From Paenibacillus etheri (GTDB lineage: Bacteria; Bacillota; Bacilli; Paenibacillales; Paenibacillaceae): DNA of 64,000 bases. Positions 1 to 9,226 of this stretch are shown piece after piece. Each line of letters starts with the position of its first letter. Position 1 is the stretch's first letter. The stretch covers positions 88,310 through 152,309 of the forward strand of contig NZ_LCZJ02000098.1 in assembly GCF_001012825.1 (NCBI RefSeq), given 5' to 3'. Below the pieces are notes generated by a model. That model did not search any database and was not told where the DNA came from. It was given only the letters and a program-made list of their open reading frames with translations. Both the position numbers and the translations under genes were made by a program.

Positions 1-79
1 CGGCTTTTTTGCAGAAAGGGTATTTAGAATAGCTGTCGAAGTGGGTTATGTACATATTTTAACGATGGGAGAGAGGACA

Positions 80-925
80 ATGAAAGTGATTAGCACATTA
101 GAGATCGTAGATGTACAGACAGGAGAACGAACTCCGCTCCGCTCATTTGATTACTTAATCGAGGCACCCAATTGGACGAGCGATGGTAAGCGTCTTATTT
201 ATAATAGTCTAGGTTGTCTCTATTCGTTCGACATAGCAACCTGTGAGCTTGTTCAAATTGACTCGGGGTTTGCTACGGAATGTAATAACGATCATGTTCT
301 ATCTTTTGACAACACTAAGATCGCAATTAGTCATCATACGAAAGAAGATGGTAAATCTCGTATATATACTCTTCCGATGGAGGGTGGCGAACCGGTTCTA
401 GTTACACCGAATGCTCCAAGCTATTTACATGGTTGGTCTCCAAATGGTGCCGAATTGGCCTATTGTGCAGAGCGTAACGGTCAGTATGATATTTATACCA
501 TTCCAGTAGACGGGGGAGTAGAGGTACAACTGACGGATTCGCCTGGGCTGGATGATGGGCCTGAATATTCACCAGATGGGGGACATATATGGTTCAATTC
601 GGTGCGTACAGGGCTGATGCAGGTATGGCGAATGAATGCCGATGGCAGTGAGCAAACACAGATGACTATTGATGAGAGTAACAACTGGTTCCCGCATGTA
701 TCGCCAAATGGCCAGACGATTGCCTACCTTAGTTACCGCAAAGGAGATGTAGATCCTGGCGATCATCCTGCGAATAAGGATGTTGCGATCCGATTGATGG
801 CAAGCACAGGAGGAGATTATCGCACATTAGTACAATTGTTTGGAGGACAAGGTACGATTAACGTGAATTCGTGGTCCCCGGATAGTAAGCGATTGGCGTT
901 TGTAAGTTACGGGGTTGAGGAATAG
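80..925 (+). CDS. TolB-like beta-propeller (PD40 repeat) protein
   Basis: A 281-residue protein built from WD40-like PD40 blades. Repeated motifs such as WTSDGKRLIYNS, WSPNGAELAYCA, YSPDGGHIWFNS, VSPNGQTIAYLS and WSPDSKRLAF lie about 40-45 residues apart, which is diagnostic of the TolB C-terminal propeller family. No signal peptide is seen from this start, so a cytoplasmic location is likely. The start is the ATG at 80, which follows GGAGAGAGGA at a good distance; an upstream in-frame ATG at 41 has no such site. Related proteins in Bacillota are annotated only as TolB-like or 'WD40-like'; a ligand or partner cannot be read from the sequence. The next gene starts 61 nt downstream. Confidence 0.8.
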   Translation: MKVISTLEIVDVQTGERTPLRSFDYLIEAPNWTSDGKRLIYNSLGCLYSFDIATCELVQIDSGFATECNNDHVLSFDNTKIAISHHTKEDGKSRIYTLPMEGGEPVLVTPNAPSYLHGWSPNGAELAYCAERNGQYDIYTIPVDGGVEVQLTDSPGLDDGPEYSPDGGHIWFNSVRTGLMQVWRMNADGSEQTQMTIDESNNWFPHVSPNGQTIAYLSYRKGDVDPGDHPANKDVAIRLMASTGGDYRTLVQLFGGQGTINVNSWSPDSKRLAFVSYGVEE

Positions 926-986
926 GCATAAATTACCGATAAAAATTATAGTGTTATTATTTATACATAAATGGGGGAAAAGTTGG

Positions 987-2684
987 ATGAAGAGGATTTT
1001 TAGTGTTTTGTTAATTGTAATACTGGTTATACCAGCGCTCGGCACTACAACCTTTGCGGGCAATGCGCTGAAGGCTAAGGTGACAGAGAGCAGTACATAT
1101 TTTGACGGAGAACAAAGGGATTTGAACGGGTTCAATATCTCGAACAATAATTATTTCCGGCTGCGCGATGTAGCGGAGTATTTCTCGGGAACAGCCAGTC
1201 AATTTGATATCACTTGGAATAAAGCAAACAATGCGATAGAGATCATAACCGGGCAAGCCTATACTCCCGAAAAGAAAGCTAGCAGCAACTATTATAGTCG
1301 CAATAGAAATTATTCAGCTACGCTGTCGACCTCTAAAGTGCTAGTGGATGGGCAGCTGCAGTCGATTACGGCGTACAATATTGATGAGAATAACTATGTT
1401 CAGTTGCGAGATTTGGCGGGAAAGATTCCATTTGATATCGAATATGATGTTCAGTCAGATCGTATATCGTTGTTCTCCAAAATTCCAGATCACGCTTACC
1501 GGGTGAAGACGGCGGTGGGGACCGAGAGTAACGCTGTATCTTCTTATTTTCCCAGATGGAAAAGTACGGATACTTCCTATCTTGTGAATAATAATGATGG
1601 GACTGTAAGTGTCCTTGAAGCGAATAAGGAAGTTACGATTGAATCATATAATGAGAAGTTTGAACTGACTGGAAATAAGAGTATTCCGTTTGAGCTTCCG
1701 ATATTTGGCGGTTTCTATAGCGGGGAGAAGTATAACTATATTGCTTTTGGACAAGAGAACCGTGAAGAGAATGATAGTAAAGAAGTGATTCGTATTGTCC
1801 GTTATGATAAAAGCTTCAATAGAGTAGATAGTGTCTCCATTAAGGGTGGCGAGAGTTATACGGTTAGCCCTTTTGATTCTGGCTCCGGTAGTATGGCTGA
1901 GTCTGGTGATACGCTTGTATTCCACACCTCTCGAACTAGATACACGACAGAAGATAAACTAAATCATCAATCTCAGCTCACCATTATCGTGAATACCCAA
2001 ACTATGACCGTGACGAATGATCTGGGAAGATTCCAGAAGAATCATGTTAGCCACTCTTTTGATCAATATGTATTGTTTGATGGTGCTACGCATGTTCTAG
2101 TGGATCATGGTGATGCCTATCCTCGTTCGATTGTGCTGAATAAAGGAAATGGAACCAGCTATAACGAGGTAGACCTGTTTAATATCCCCGGCAAAATCGG
2201 AGCGAACACCACCGGCGTTTCTATAGGCGGATTTGAGATGTCTTCGGCGAACTATATTGTCGCTATGAATACGATTGACCATTCGCTTGTCAAAGAATAT
2301 ACGTCTTATGAGATGGTGGGACTGGAGAAGGACCAGAGAGATATCGTTCTTAGTGTTCTGCCAAAAGCCAACCTGTCTAGCACATCAGTGAACCACATCA
2401 CCTTGGCTAAATATGTAGGTACAAATCAGATCGCTTCTATTCCTAAATTGGTGAAAATAACAGATGACAAGCTGATGGTGCTGTGGCAGGAATTTGATAA
2501 GGAGAATCATCTGGGCGACCTGAAATATGTTCTTATTAATGGAGAGGGAGCAGCCTCTGGCGGTATCCAAACGATTAAGAATTTCGCACTATCAGAAAGC
2601 AGTCCTATCATTAGTGGGGATAAGATTGTCTGGTATACCAACAATAAAGGATCCCGACTGTTCTACTCCATCCCATTAAGTTGA
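987..2684 (+). CDS. Secreted protein with two copper-amine-oxidase N-terminal ('stalk') domains
   Basis: A 565-residue exported protein. Residues 1-24 form a signal peptide (MKRIFSVLLIVILVIPALG, then TTTFAG). Two stalk-type repeats follow, near residues 35-95 and 115-170, each with the N-N-Y-x-x-L-R-D signature (NNNYFRLRDVAEYF and ENNYVQLRDLAGKI). The remaining ~390 residues are beta-rich, contain no catalytic motif I recognise and may form a propeller. The stalk domain is very common on secreted Paenibacillus proteins and is thought to be a structural or cell-surface module, not an oxidase. ATG 987 follows GGGGGA by 9 nt. The gene lies 61 nt after the TolB-like gene and may be co-transcribed with it; a terminator follows at 2755. 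Confidence 0.75.
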   Translation: MKRIFSVLLIVILVIPALGTTTFAGNALKAKVTESSTYFDGEQRDLNGFNISNNNYFRLRDVAEYFSGTASQFDITWNKANNAIEIITGQAYTPEKKASSNYYSRNRNYSATLSTSKVLVDGQLQSITAYNIDENNYVQLRDLAGKIPFDIEYDVQSDRISLFSKIPDHAYRVKTAVGTESNAVSSYFPRWKSTDTSYLVNNNDGTVSVLEANKEVTIESYNEKFELTGNKSIPFELPIFGGFYSGEKYNYIAFGQENREENDSKEVIRIVRYDKSFNRVDSVSIKGGESYTVSPFDSGSGSMAESGDTLVFHTSRTRYTTEDKLNHQSQLTIIVNTQTMTVTNDLGRFQKNHVSHSFDQYVLFDGATHVLVDHGDAYPRSIVLNKGNGTSYNEVDLFNIPGKIGANTTGVSIGGFEMSSANYIVAMNTIDHSLVKEYTSYEMVGLEKDQRDIVLSVLPKANLSSTSVNHITLAKYVGTNQIASIPKLVKITDDKLMVLWQEFDKENHLGDLKYVLINGEGAASGGIQTIKNFALSESSPIISGDKIVWYTNNKGSRLFYSIPLS

Positions 2685-2754
2685 TTCACAATCGATCCAA
2701 CCGTACCAGGATGTCAACATTGCATGCACGAGCGATTTAATTCACATGACCGGC

Positions 2755-2808
2755 AAAAGGTTATCCCGTTAATGCCTACATGAGGTATTCCGGATAACCT
2801 TTTTTTCT
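2755..2808 (+). terminator. Intrinsic terminator after the stalk-domain gene
   Basis: AAAGGTTATCC pairs with GGATAACCTTT around a ~25-nt loop and is followed by a run of T. The rest of the 339-nt gap (2685-3023) shows no other gene. Confidence 0.8.
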
Positions 2809-3023
2809 ACCAAACTCATAGCCTTTTCCCTATTCATATGCTCGTTTACAAAGACGTGCTAACATTTGTACCCCTGATCATCTAACAAAAAGACACCCGT
2901 GTACGCGTCAGACTCCTCACTCCAACAATATGACTCCCCATCGCTAACACCTGTCTGTTCCGCATTTCTGACGCCTTGGATAAAATGAAGGCGCATACTT
3001 CCCTTGAAAAGGAGTCCAACGAT

Positions 3024-4730
3024 ATGAACTTTAATCTTAACACGGTACCCTTCAGCCGAAGAGGCACCTTTCTGGCTATTTCTGAACTCCCTGAATCGGG
3101 TGTCAGGGCGGAGGGACTTTACTTACGGACTGTGCGTGGTGGGGATGATAAATTTGGTGAAGCCTTCCAAATTGAACTGTTAGACGAGAGCAAACAGTAT
3201 ATCCCGTATGAGGCTAAAGCCGAGCCTGCTTTACTTCGTTTGAATACGGATGCCGAAAACATCTATGCGGAGATCTGTATTACAGATGGCCGTACGGTCC
3301 GGTTTAAGAGCAAAGGATGCGGCATCCGCCTCACTTTCCGTACCTCAGCCTACGATTATGCTTATGAACACAGCGCAGGCAGCTTTGAAGTAAACAGCTT
3401 CACTCATGAATGCAGGTTCATGCTCACCCGGTTAACAGGGGATCTCCGGATGGAGGTACCTTGGGACAAAATCAAGAGCTCTCGCATTGTGGCGGAGTTC
3501 ATTCCTGAAGACGGTACGGAAATTGCCGAGTTCGCGGTGGAAGAGTTTCGCACGGTATGGAAACAGCGTGATGCCTGGACGTCATGGGAGGAAGCGGTAC
3601 AAGAGGTGCAACACGAATATAACCAGTGGCTGGGTGCAAGCTTGACCGTTCCCGAACGCTGGCAGGAAGGCCGTGAACTGGCGGCTTATATTACCTGGTC
3701 CTGTTTGGTTCCCGCGGAAGGATGCCTGACCCGGCCAGCTATGTATATGTCGAAGAACTGGATGACAAATATTTGGAGCTGGGATCACTGCTTCAATGCG
3801 ATGGCACTGGTTAGGCATCATCCAGAGCTGGCCTGGGATCAGTTTATGATCTTCTTCGACCGTCAGGATGAGAGCGGTCTAATTCCGGATTTTATCAATG
3901 ACAAGTATGAGCTCTGGAACTGCAACAAGCCGCCTATTCATGGCTGGACACTGGCCTGGATGATGCAGCGGACGGATTATATTAAGGAGTCCCATCTTCG
4001 TGAAGTGTATGGACCCTTGAGCAAGTGGACGAACTGGTGGTTCCGTTTCCGGGATAACGACCAGGACGGTATACCACAGTACAATCATGGAAACGATTCG
4101 GGTTGGGACAACAGTACTGCCTTTAATAACGGGATTCCGGTGGAGAGTCCGGATCTGGCGGCATTTTTAATCCTGCAGATCGAACTGCTTGCCGAAATTG
4201 CTGGGCTTCTGGGACTTACCGACGAAAGCACCGCATGGAGAAGATTAGGCGAGGAAACTCTGGAGAAAATGCTACGTCATTTCTGGAAGGATGGAAGGTT
4301 CACAGCTTGCCGTTCCGGAACTCACGAAGTATCTGACGGCGATAGCCTGCTGCTCTTCGTGCCCATTCTGCTTGGCAAGCGGCTGCCGGAGCCAATCTTG
4401 CGCTCACTGCTGGATGGCCTGCGGGATGAGAGCCGCTTCTTGACGCCGAACGGCTGGGCTACTGAGAGTGTGAAAAGCCCTTACTACACGCCGGATGGCT
4501 ATTGGAGAGGTCCAATCTGGGCACCATCGACGATGCTGCTCGTGGAAGGTGTGGCCGCGGCGGGGGATATCGAGCTGGCAAGCGAGGTAGCCGGCCGATT
4601 CTGCGAAATGCTGAACAAGAATGGCATGGCCGAGAACTTCGATGCCCTGACGGGTCAAGGTCTTCGTGACAGGGCATTCACGTGGACCTCAAGTGTCTTC
4701 TTAATACTGGGGCACGAATATACAACTTAA
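3024..4730 (+). CDS. GH63/GH37-like (alpha/alpha)6 glycoside hydrolase (MGH1-type)
   Basis: A 568-residue protein with an N-terminal beta-sandwich (about residues 1-190) and a C-terminal (alpha/alpha)6 barrel of the mannosyl-oligosaccharide glucosidase/trehalase type. Barrel signatures include WSWDHCFNAMAL, NDSGWDNSTAF and NGWATESVKSPYY. By comparison with GH63 YgjK and GH37 trehalase, Asp362 in SGWDNS is the likely general acid and Glu537 in MAENFDALTG the likely base. No signal peptide is present, so it probably acts on imported oligosaccharides in the cytoplasm. ATG 3024 follows AAAAGGAG by 9 nt; an earlier in-frame ATG at 2976 lacks a site. Terminators on both sides show a single-gene transcript. 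The substrate could be an alpha-glucoside or a rhamnose- or mannose-containing glycan and cannot be fixed from sequence. Confidence 0.75.
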   Translation: MNFNLNTVPFSRRGTFLAISELPESGVRAEGLYLRTVRGGDDKFGEAFQIELLDESKQYIPYEAKAEPALLRLNTDAENIYAEICITDGRTVRFKSKGCGIRLTFRTSAYDYAYEHSAGSFEVNSFTHECRFMLTRLTGDLRMEVPWDKIKSSRIVAEFIPEDGTEIAEFAVEEFRTVWKQRDAWTSWEEAVQEVQHEYNQWLGASLTVPERWQEGRELAAYITWSCLVPAEGCLTRPAMYMSKNWMTNIWSWDHCFNAMALVRHHPELAWDQFMIFFDRQDESGLIPDFINDKYELWNCNKPPIHGWTLAWMMQRTDYIKESHLREVYGPLSKWTNWWFRFRDNDQDGIPQYNHGNDSGWDNSTAFNNGIPVESPDLAAFLILQIELLAEIAGLLGLTDESTAWRRLGEETLEKMLRHFWKDGRFTACRSGTHEVSDGDSLLLFVPILLGKRLPEPILRSLLDGLRDESRFLTPNGWATESVKSPYYTPDGYWRGPIWAPSTMLLVEGVAAAGDIELASEVAGRFCEMLNKNGMAENFDALTGQGLRDRAFTWTSSVFLILGHEYTT

Positions 4731-4738
4731 CAACATAC

Positions 4739-4790
4739 GGGCACTTCCTCCTGGTCAAGACCGGCGTGAGGGGAAGTGCTTTCCCATTTT
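4739..4790 (+). terminator. Intrinsic terminator after the GH63-like gene
   Basis: GCACTTCC (4741-4748) pairs with GGAAGTGC (4772-4779) and is followed by TTTCCCATTTTT. Confidence 0.7.
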
Positions 4791-4869
4791 TCGAGATATT
4801 CCCGAGTGTGCCAGTCCATGCTACACTTCAACTATAAAAATGAAATATATAAGGCGGGGATGAGAAGTC

Positions 4870-6618
4870 ATGTGGAGTCATTTCTTTAAGAAGGTATATC
4901 ATCGCTTCTCTATTCGCTCTTATTTCAGCATCCGGACCAAGCTGCTCTTTTGCTTTCTTATTGTCACGATTATTCCGCTGTTGTCACTGGGGGCCTTGAA
5001 CTATTATCAATCCGCTATAGTCATCAACTCCCAATTCGGGAAATACGGGGAGAACACCGTGGCACAACTTGATCAGCAGATCAGTTCCGCTTTGAACCGG
5101 ATGAGCCAGACGACTGGAACGATTTATTCTTATCTCCTTGATCCTGCACGGGGAGGACTAGGTGACCATGTTCCGACCACGTATCAGGAGATTATGGATA
5201 AAGATGACTTCGAGGCGCTGCTAAAATCACTTAAGACGGATCTGACGAGAGGTATTTATCTGATTACCCGCTCTGGTTATTACTATGGGGAGAATAATCT
5301 GGATGTCAGTAAGCTTAACAATATTCCCGCCTGGCAGTCCATCACTTATTCATCCAAAGGCCCCTATTGGCTGGGCTTCTATCCTATGAATCATGGCATG
5401 GGAGATTCGGATACCGAGGAGCCTATACTGGGGCTCGCCGTACGGATTAATAATCCGGCTGGAACCCAGCATGGGAGCACTATTTTAATTGAAGAGAATG
5501 CGGAGGTTCTTCTACATATGTTCCATATGTTTGAGGAGGATACCAAAGCGCATTTGATGATAACTGATTCCGAAGGGCAGCCCATTTACCAGTCAGAATC
5601 TCCGTTTACCCCAAACGAGAGTGATGTGGTGTGGAATAGGACACTAACAGCCAACGGATGGAAGATTGAAGCGAGACTATCGTCCAAAGCATTCTATTTT
5701 TCCTCGAGCCTTATCCGCTACAACACAGTACTTGTAGCCATTGTTTCTTGTCTGCTTGCCTTTGGGCTAGCTTATATATTCTCATCCAAATTTACAGCTC
5801 GAATCCGCAGGCTGAAAGACTCGATGCAGAAGGTCAGCTTTGGTAAGCTGCATACGAGGACCCTGGTGGAAGGCAAAGATGAACTCGGAAGCCTAGATAC
5901 CAGCTTCAACCGCATGGTGGGGGGAATTCAATCCCTAGTAGAGGAAGTGGAGCAGAGTGAGCGGCTGAAGAAGGAAGCCGAGCTCAAGGCATTCCATTAC
6001 CAAATTAATCCACATCTGCTCTTCAATACGCTAAACTCTATCCAGTGGAAGGCAAGGCTCCAAGGGGCTGAGGATATCCGCCAGATGCTCTATCATCTGA
6101 CGATGGTGCTCGAAGGTAATCTGGATATCTCTCAGGAGTTGATCACTCTAGGCCGTGAACTCCGCATGATTGAGCATTTTCTGAAAATACAGGAGATCCG
6201 TTATGGGTCCGCATTCAGTTATGAACAGACCTGTGGCGAAGAGCTTAAGCCGTATCTGATTCCCCGTATGACCCTTCAGCCGCTCTTCGAGAACATCTTT
6301 TTTCATGGATTTGAAGACGGGAAGGGGAACATTTCATTAAGTGTACAGGAGGAAGGCGAGCATCTGTTGTTAACATTGTCTGATGACGGTGCAGGGATTA
6401 CAGAAGAGAAGCTGAGGACGCTTATGCTTGCAAAGCCGGAAAGTAAACCCCAGGGACGTGGAGGACTCGGCGTTCAGAACGCTAACCAGAAGTTCAAGCT
6501 TCATTTCGGACAGCAGTATGGATTAACGGTTCAATCCACAAAAGGTGAAGGCACTACTATCATAATTCGGTGGCCCAAGAAGGAGGAGAGTCCGCATGGA
6601 GACAACCAAGACCATTAA
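4870..6618 (+). CDS. YesM-type sensor histidine kinase
   Basis: A 582-residue membrane sensor kinase. It has a first transmembrane segment near residues 25-45, an extracytoplasmic dCache-like sensing region (to about 275), a second transmembrane segment near 280-305 and a HAMP linker. The kinase module is of the LytS/YesM His_kinase type: the phosphoacceptor is His382 in INPHLLFNTLNS, the N box is QPLFENIFFHGFE and the G1 box DDGAGI. In this family the kinase senses an extracellular sugar, often through the adjacent binding protein, and phosphorylates the AraC-type regulator encoded next. The stop codon overlaps the regulator gene by 23 nt, so the two are translated together. The pair almost certainly controls the importer and catabolic genes that follow. 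Confidence 0.92.
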   Translation: MWSHFFKKVYHRFSIRSYFSIRTKLLFCFLIVTIIPLLSLGALNYYQSAIVINSQFGKYGENTVAQLDQQISSALNRMSQTTGTIYSYLLDPARGGLGDHVPTTYQEIMDKDDFEALLKSLKTDLTRGIYLITRSGYYYGENNLDVSKLNNIPAWQSITYSSKGPYWLGFYPMNHGMGDSDTEEPILGLAVRINNPAGTQHGSTILIEENAEVLLHMFHMFEEDTKAHLMITDSEGQPIYQSESPFTPNESDVVWNRTLTANGWKIEARLSSKAFYFSSSLIRYNTVLVAIVSCLLAFGLAYIFSSKFTARIRRLKDSMQKVSFGKLHTRTLVEGKDELGSLDTSFNRMVGGIQSLVEEVEQSERLKKEAELKAFHYQINPHLLFNTLNSIQWKARLQGAEDIRQMLYHLTMVLEGNLDISQELITLGRELRMIEHFLKIQEIRYGSAFSYEQTCGEELKPYLIPRMTLQPLFENIFFHGFEDGKGNISLSVQEEGEHLLLTLSDDGAGITEEKLRTLMLAKPESKPQGRGGLGVQNANQKFKLHFGQQYGLTVQSTKGEGTTIIIRWPKKEESPHGDNQDH

Positions 6619-7819
6619 AGTGTTAATTGCAGATGATGAGAGTATCGTGCGAAAAGGGCTTCGCTCCACAATACCTTGGCATAAGTATGGGATGGAAGTG
6701 GTGGCGGATGCGCCGAACGGTCTTAAAGCCTGGGAGGCCTATCAGATTCATCTGCCTCAAGTAGTGATTACCGATATTGTCATGCCGGAGATGAATGGGA
6801 TTGAACTGTTACGCAAAGTTAAAGAAGTGGATAAAGACACCCGGATTATTCTGCTGAGCTGTCACCGTGATTTCGAATTCGCCCAGCAGGGAATCAAGCT
6901 GGGGGCTTCAGGATATTTGCTTAAGACGGCCTTTGAAGATGAAGAACTGGAAGGAATGCTGGAGAAGTTCCAGAGGGAGCTGACATCGCAGACTTCCGTA
7001 GCGGAGGATACTGAAACAAGCGAAATCTATGGAGAACGGCTGGGCTCTCTCTTGTTTGCCTGGCAGAGTGGACACAGCAGCAAATTTGTTGAAGAAATGG
7101 ATAAGCTCATTGGGGAGAAACTGCCGCTGAACAGGGGACCCTTGTACATTTATCTGGTCAAGACCTGCCGGTGTGATCGTACCTATCTGGATCTCGTCAA
7201 GGTTAATGAGGATGGGAATCGCCGGATGCCCGACAGCGCATCAGTTATTATCCCTTACGGTGAGGACCTATGCTATTGGATTGTACCTGGTGAAGAGCTG
7301 GAGACTGCGGGTAGCCTGCTCGTTCAGATGAAAAGCCAAACGGAGAAGCTGAATTGGGCCAAGAGAGGACCGCTAGCCAACACTGAAGATTTAAGCAAGG
7401 CCTTCATGGCGCTTCACAAGGAAGCAGAAGTGGAGAAGCTGCATGGTATTTCGTCTCAGGACTGGCCTGAACCGATCTGGAAGGCCGTAAAGCTTCTGCA
7501 CGATAACCCTGGGGCGGATTGGTCGGTTAGCGACTTGGCGAGCCAGGTGGGGCTTAGCCGAAGCCATTTCTCGATCCTGTTTAAGAAGACAGTGGGCGAT
7601 AGCTTTGTAGCTTTCCAATATAAACGGAAGCTTAAGCTGGCCAAAGAATTGCTGCGGGATACGCAGTTGACGATGCAGGACATTGCGGAGCGGACTGGGC
7701 TGGGAGACAGCAAATATTTCAGCAAATGGTTCAAGCGCTGCACAGGTCAGACGCCTAGTCATTACCGCATACAACAAAAAGACGCCGTGATCCGAACAGA
7801 TGGACACCCCGGACTTTAA
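6596..7819 (+). CDS. YesN-type response regulator, receiver plus AraC DNA-binding domain
   Basis: A 407-residue regulator. The receiver domain (residues about 8-125) has the acidic pair DD near residue 15, phosphoacceptor Asp60 in ITDIVMPEMNG and a conserved Lys in LKTAF. A variable middle region follows, and the AraC/XylS double helix-turn-helix occupies about 295-395 (WSVSDLASQVGLSRSHFS and MQDIAERTGLGDSKYFSKWF). It is the cognate partner of the YesM-type kinase upstream. The likely target is the promoter of the binding-protein gene 116 nt downstream, where a 15-bp inverted repeat lies. The ATG at 6596 sits directly after the kinase's AAGGAGG-like sequence. Confidence 0.92.
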   Translation: METTKTIKVLIADDESIVRKGLRSTIPWHKYGMEVVADAPNGLKAWEAYQIHLPQVVITDIVMPEMNGIELLRKVKEVDKDTRIILLSCHRDFEFAQQGIKLGASGYLLKTAFEDEELEGMLEKFQRELTSQTSVAEDTETSEIYGERLGSLLFAWQSGHSSKFVEEMDKLIGEKLPLNRGPLYIYLVKTCRCDRTYLDLVKVNEDGNRRMPDSASVIIPYGEDLCYWIVPGEELETAGSLLVQMKSQTEKLNWAKRGPLANTEDLSKAFMALHKEAEVEKLHGISSQDWPEPIWKAVKLLHDNPGADWSVSDLASQVGLSRSHFSILFKKTVGDSFVAFQYKRKLKLAKELLRDTQLTMQDIAERTGLGDSKYFSKWFKRCTGQTPSHYRIQQKDAVIRTDGHPGL

Positions 7820-7859
7820 ATCGAACAAAAGTACGCAAACATTCGAATAGATATCGGTT

Positions 7860-7905
7860 TTGAACCGCTTTCATAAAAGTTAAGATGAAAGCGGTTCAAT
7901 TATTA
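7860..7905 (+). promoter_or_regulatory. Perfect 15-bp inverted repeat ahead of the sugar importer
   Basis: TTGAACCGCTTTCAT (7860-7874) and ATGAAAGCGGTTCAA (7885-7899) form perfect arms around a 10-nt loop and are followed by TTATTATT. It could be a weak intrinsic terminator after the regulator gene, an operator, or both. Each arm resembles a CcpA cre half (TGAAAGCG) but the full spacing does not fit the cre consensus. Confidence 0.55.
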
Positions 7906-7934
7906 TTACCTCATTCAAAGGGGAGGCTGCCACA

Positions 7935-9200
7935 GTGAAAAAGAAAATTTCTCTTATTGTACTTGCCACAACGTTAATGGCAACTATGGTCACGGCTTGT
8001 GGGGGAAACAGCGAGAGCTCATCATCCACAGGCGCCGCGGGCTCAGGGGAGACGAAGACGCTTCGCTTTGCGACTTGGGATACCGGGGACGCGCTCAAGA
8101 TTGAGCAAGACATCGCCAAGAAATTCGAAGCAGCCCATCCGGGCACAAAGGTTCAGGTAGAGGCTTATGCAGACGGTTTTGATCAGAAGCTTGCCGCCGG
8201 ATTCGGGGCGACCAATCCGCCTGATGTGATGTATATGTGGGATTTCCCAACCTATCATCAATCTCTGGAACCGCTGGACAGCTATTCGAGCAATGATAAA
8301 GAATTGAACATTGAAGATTTCTATCCTGGATTGTTCAATTACGGAAAAATTGACGGCAAGCTTTATGGCATTCCGGCAGGGTTCACCACACGCGTAGTCT
8401 ATTACAACAAGAAGTTGTTCGATGAGGGAAAGGTCCCTTATCCGAAGGATGGATGGACATGGAAGCAATTCCAGGACATCGCGGCCAAGCTCAGCGATAA
8501 GTCGAAGAAGCAGTACGGGTTCGGGGTTCGCGCAGAGAATGATACGTATGACCTGCAGAGCTTCGTATGGAGCAACGGAAGCTCATTCATCTCCGATGAC
8601 GGCAAAACGATTGAAGGATTTATGAACAGCAAAGAGACGGCTGAGTCCATCCAGATGCTCGGCGACATGGTTAAGAACGGCTCGGCTGTGCTGACCGGAG
8701 GCAAAGGCCAACAGAGCGGGGATGACATTTTTAAAGCAGGTAAAATCGCTATGTGGGAGAGCGGTATCTGGCCGCTGGAATCGTTCAAGACTGCAGGCAT
8801 AGATGTAGGAACGGTCGAAATCCCAGCCTTCCCGGGCAAACCGGTCAAAGGGGTGCTTGCAGAGTCCGCCTTGTCCATTGCCAAGGATTCGAAGCAGAAA
8901 GATCTGGCCTGGGAATTCGTGAAATTCTATGTGTCCAATGATTCTATCAAGATGCGTGTCGCGGATCTGCCTGTAAGGGTCAGTGTCGTAAACGAGCTGA
9001 AGAAGGATCAGGACCCGCTCTATAAACCTTATTACACGATGCTGGAGCGTTCCAGCAACACACCGGCGTTCCTGCTCAATCCGAAATGGAATGAAGTGAA
9101 CCGCCAACTCTCTGCAGCGGTGGAAGCGGTTATGCACGGCGAAAACGCCCAGGAAGTACTGAATCAGGCTGTTAAAGATAGTGAACGTTATTTGAAATAA
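7935..9200 (+). CDS. Sugar ABC transporter substrate-binding lipoprotein
   Basis: A 421-residue family-1 extracellular solute-binding protein. The lipoprotein signal ends in VTAC with Cys22, followed by a Ser/Gly-rich tether. The mature part has SBP_bac_1 features: LRFATWDTGDALKIEQDIAKKF at the N-terminus, and YNKKLFDEGKVPYPKDGWTW and GKIAMWESGIWPLESF in the lobes. It binds an oligosaccharide or monosaccharide outside the membrane and delivers it to the two permeases encoded next. The GTG start at 7935 follows AAAGGGGAGG. It is first in the importer operon, the position expected for the most highly expressed component. Confidence 0.93.
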   Translation: MKKKISLIVLATTLMATMVTACGGNSESSSSTGAAGSGETKTLRFATWDTGDALKIEQDIAKKFEAAHPGTKVQVEAYADGFDQKLAAGFGATNPPDVMYMWDFPTYHQSLEPLDSYSSNDKELNIEDFYPGLFNYGKIDGKLYGIPAGFTTRVVYYNKKLFDEGKVPYPKDGWTWKQFQDIAAKLSDKSKKQYGFGVRAENDTYDLQSFVWSNGSSFISDDGKTIEGFMNSKETAESIQMLGDMVKNGSAVLTGGKGQQSGDDIFKAGKIAMWESGIWPLESFKTAGIDVGTVEIPAFPGKPVKGVLAESALSIAKDSKQKDLAWEFVKFYVSNDSIKMRVADLPVRVSVVNELKKDQDPLYKPYYTMLERSSNTPAFLLNPKWNEVNRQLSAAVEAVMHGENAQEVLNQAVKDSERYLK

Positions 9201-9226
9201 CACATTTACAGAAAGAAGGTTAAGAG

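Noticed and set aside
7391-7828. 145-residue minus-strand open frame
   Set aside because: Antisense to the AraC domain of the YesN-type regulator, which is clearly the coding frame; no ribosome site.
7885-7899. CcpA cre site in the importer upstream region
   Set aside because: The core matches TGAAAGCG, but the spacing to the second half is one base short of the consensus; listed only as an inverted repeat.
8583-9203. 206-residue minus-strand open frame
   Set aside because: Antisense to the sugar-binding lipoprotein gene; His/Arg-rich composition typical of shadow frames.
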